Part shown: positions 62,074 through 64,000 of the stretch, piece by piece
Position numbering within the stretch: the stretch's first letter is position 1
How the letters are laid out: each line of letters starts with the position of its first letter
Assembly (NCBI RefSeq): GCF_000255705.1
Contig: NZ_JH636439.1
Coordinates: 637,670 to 701,669, forward strand
Direction: 5' to 3'
Length of the DNA stretch: 64,000 nt
Source: Zavarzinella formosa DSM 19928
GTDB lineage: Bacteria; Planctomycetota; Planctomycetia; Gemmatales; Gemmataceae
Program-made: the position numbers and the translations under genes
The notes under the pieces: model-generated
What the model was told of the DNA's origin: nothing
The model's database searches: none
Seen by the model: the letters and a program-made list of their open reading frames with translations, nothing else

Positions 62074-64000
62074 TTATTGATTGAAACTGGCGAGGCGCTC
62101 CAGCACGCGGGCCACCCGGTCGGCGTTGGTAAGTTTCGGGTCTTCCAGCCAGCCGATGATTTCCCGAAGTTGGTGCGGTGACATCGCCGTTGCCAACCCG
62201 CCAAGCGATTGTTTTAACCACTCAACCACCCGGTCGGTGTCCTTGGGATCGTCCTTTATCAGATGCTCCGCGCGGGCGAGAATCAGGGTCGCCGCGCGGG
62301 AAAGCGATTTCTGATCCACCCGCACGGCCGTTCGCATGGCCTCCACACTGGCCGGTTGTTTTCCCTGCTTCAACCGGGCGTCGGCCAGTCGCACCCAAGC
62401 TTCGGTCATGCCGGGGGACAATTCTGTCAGGCGAAGATAATCGCCCTCGGCTTTTTTAAATTCCCTCAACGCATACAGAAGTCCCGCCCGTTCCACCCGA
62501 ACGTGGAGATCATACGGTTCGAGTTCCAACAAACGGGCCAGTTCGTCGATCACGATTTTTCGCTCGTCGTCCGTCGTTCGTGGCAAGATCGCCGCCCTCA
62601 CGCGGTAAATCTCAGGGAACGTCGGATCAATCAGCGAGGCCGCACGCAGATCTTTCTCGGCCTCTTCCCCTTTGGCGAGAGACGCCCGGCCAACAAGAGC
62701 CGACACGCACTTTTCGTCGATTTTCAGGGCTTCCTCAAAGAGTTTTCTCGCCTCTGATAAATCGCCGAGTCGCTGGCGGACACGCCCCATCGCGGAGAAT
62801 TCGGTGGCTGTTTTTGGCTTCCCTCGCAGGGAAGCCAGCCCGGTCCGAATCTTCTGATCAGAGTCGAGAGCCATTAATCGTTCAACGTTTAGCCGGATGT
62901 CATCCGGATGTTTTTTCAGGCCATCCGCGATCGGGCGTTGGGCGAAGACCGCATCCGCGAGGCGATATTTACGGAACATCGTGAGATAGTCTTCGACATC
63001 CACGGGGCGCACCATCGGATGCGCCCCGCTCATGAATTTTCGGTGTTCTTCGATGTTCACGGCATAGGCCAACTCCTGTCGCGGGCCTTCCCGGCTGGCG
63101 AGGATGCTGATGAGTTCGCTTTCCATGTTCACGACCGGACCGCCGGAACAATTCCCCTGATGCGGCATTTGAAGTGCGAGGCTTCCGACGGCCGAAGCCT
63201 TCTCCGGCCGGTCCGGATGCAGGACTACTTTCCCCGCCCCGCGAACAGTGCCGGAGGAAAGCAGCCAGCGCATTTCGACCCCCGTGGGATGAGAAACGGC
63301 CAGCACCTTCTCGCCCGTTTTTGGGTCCCGTCCGGCCAGATGGATCGGCTTCGATGTTTCCGGGACGAACATCGCTTTCAACAGGGCCAGGTCCCGTTCC
63401 TTGTCCACATGCAAAACGACCGCCGGTTGCAAATGCCCGGAGAGATGTAATCCCACGCGATCTGAATACTCGGCCTCCTCGGAAACCAATCGTCCGTCGC
63501 GGAATTTTGGGAAGATAATGGTTGCCCGTTCTTCCCCCCCGATGGCCGATGCGGTTGTGAGGATGATGCCTTTATCCCAAGAAAACAACACCCCGGCAAA
63601 CCGCCCGTCCGTCGCCTCCGGGCGCACCCATACGGTGGCCCGCACAACTTGGGGGACTTCTCCGGATGATTTCGCCTCGGGTGGACTCGTCTTTTGAATC
63701 TGCCCGAGAAACTGGCGAATCTCGTCGGCCGAGATCACGATGGTGGCCGCCGGAGTCCGGCCCGCGAATGCGGACACCAGACCGATGAGTTTCCCTTGCG
63801 CATTGACAACGGCCGCTCCGCTGTCGCCGACATCAATGGGAAGTTGGGCATAATGCACGCGGACACCTACGCCGAGTTTCACCCCGGCCCACGCATAACC
63901 TTCGCGTAGTTCGCCGCTTTGCCGGATCACGCCATCCGTGCGGAGCCACAACGTGCCGACACCCTGCCGATGGCCGGTACATCGGCAGGAATCACCTGCC
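62074..64000 (-). CDS. Trypsin-like protease/TPR protein, truncated at the window edge
   Basis: At least 641 residues; the reading frame stays open through the right edge at 64000, so the N-terminus is missing. The first visible part ends a trypsin-like (S1C/DegP-type) domain with the catalytic-serine motif VGDSGAAVVN. A second protease-like domain follows; its serine motif reads GNCSGGPVVN and its Asp region DLALLKAM, but the His position reads LTTASAIGG, without histidine. The C-terminal half is a tandem of TPR-like helices (LRGKPKTATEFSAMGRVRQR, then LFEEALKIDEKCVSALVGRA). It probably acts in the periplasm on misfolded or specific proteins. The start cannot be assigned. Confidence 0.82.
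   Translation of the reverse strand, partial: AGDSCRCTGHRQGVGTLWLRTDGVIRQSGELREGYAWAGVKLGVGVRVHYAQLPIDVGDSGAAVVNAQGKLIGLVSAFAGRTPAATIVISADEIRQFLGQIQKTSPPEAKSSGEVPQVVRATVWVRPEATDGRFAGVLFSWDKGIILTTASAIGGEERATIIFPKFRDGRLVSEEAEYSDRVGLHLSGHLQPAVVLHVDKERDLALLKAMFVPETSKPIHLAGRDPKTGEKVLAVSHPTGVEMRWLLSSGTVRGAGKVVLHPDRPEKASAVGSLALQMPHQGNCSGGPVVNMESELISILASREGPRQELAYAVNIEEHRKFMSGAHPMVRPVDVEDYLTMFRKYRLADAVFAQRPIADGLKKHPDDIRLNVERLMALDSDQKIRTGLASLRGKPKTATEFSAMGRVRQRLGDLSEARKLFEEALKIDEKCVSALVGRASLAKGEEAEKDLRAASLIDPTFPEIYRVRAAILPRTTDDERKIVIDELARLLELEPYDLHVRVERAGLLYALREFKKAEGDYLRLTELSPGMTEAWVRLADARLKQGKQPASVEAMRTAVRVDQKSLSRAATLILARAEHLIKDDPKDTDRVVEWLKQSLGGLATAMSPHQLREIIGWLEDPKLTNADRVARVLERLASFNQ

Overview
The window looks like a chromosomal segment of a planctomycete, most likely of the Gemmata group (family Gemmataceae or a close relative). 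The evidence is the protein families present: a TIGR02996 Gemmata-type N-terminal domain, two DUF1501 proteins, a planctomycete cytochrome (DUF1549/DUF1553) protein, a DUF1592/DUF1588/DUF1585 plus DUF1552 pair, an ECF sigma factor fused to a DUF1559 domain, and an MJ0042-type zinc-ribbon membrane protein. The assignment is by recognition only, since no database search was possible. I saw no rRNA, tRNA, CRISPR array, insertion sequence or prophage.

Layout. 1-15.7 kb: a promoter, an Ile/Val-rich leader peptide and a terminator that together form a textbook-like transcription attenuator in front of citramalate synthase (cimA). Then come valS, a zinc-ribbon/propeller membrane protein, a CheY-like receiver, hemE, an exported four-repeat protein, a metallophosphoesterase, a SWIM/SNF2 helicase, a TIGR02996 protein and a fused NadD-like/NAD kinase protein. 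15.7-17 kb: an exported HEAT-like protein.

17-37.5 kb: a large flagellar locus, nearly all on the minus strand and transcribed from about 35.3 kb down to 17 kb. The order is flgB, flgC, fliE, fliF, fliG, fliH, fliI, fliJ, motE-like, fliO-like, fliP, fliQ, fliR, flhB, flhA, fliA (sigma-28), a small CGCG protein, two lipoproteins, fliL, fliM, fliN and a second fliO-like gene. A short plus-strand unit, fliK then flhX (FlhB C-terminal homologue), is divergent from flgB. Together these encode the MS ring, C ring, type III export gate and ATPase complex, rod start, hook-length control and the late sigma factor. Flagellin, hook, motA/motB and chemotaxis genes are not in the window.

37.5-48 kb: an SGNH hydrolase, an amino-acid ABC transporter with fused binding protein and permease, mqnD (futalosine menaquinone pathway), bpt (N-end-rule leucyltransferase), a small exported protein, a DUF1501/cytochrome pair and an HD-GYP response regulator. 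48-56 kb: a DUF1592-type cytochrome, a DUF1552 protein, a second SGNH hydrolase and the membrane-anchored ECF sigma/DUF1559 fusion. 55.7-64 kb: a methyltransferase, a GNAT acetyltransferase overlapping a large conserved protein, a TIM-barrel epimerase, another DUF1501 protein and a 5'-truncated protease/TPR protein that runs off the right edge.

The best candidate for something undescribed is the attenuator at 148-319 in front of cimA. It has a leader peptide with 12 Ile/Val codons out of 24, mutually exclusive antiterminator and terminator hairpins, and a promoter so close to the leader ATG that the transcript may be leaderless. Other points worth attention are the NadD-NadK fusion, two FliO-like proteins in one flagellar locus, a FliM without the CheY-binding N-terminus, two extra domains in ValRS, the sigma factor/DUF1559 fusion and several palindromic intergenic elements.
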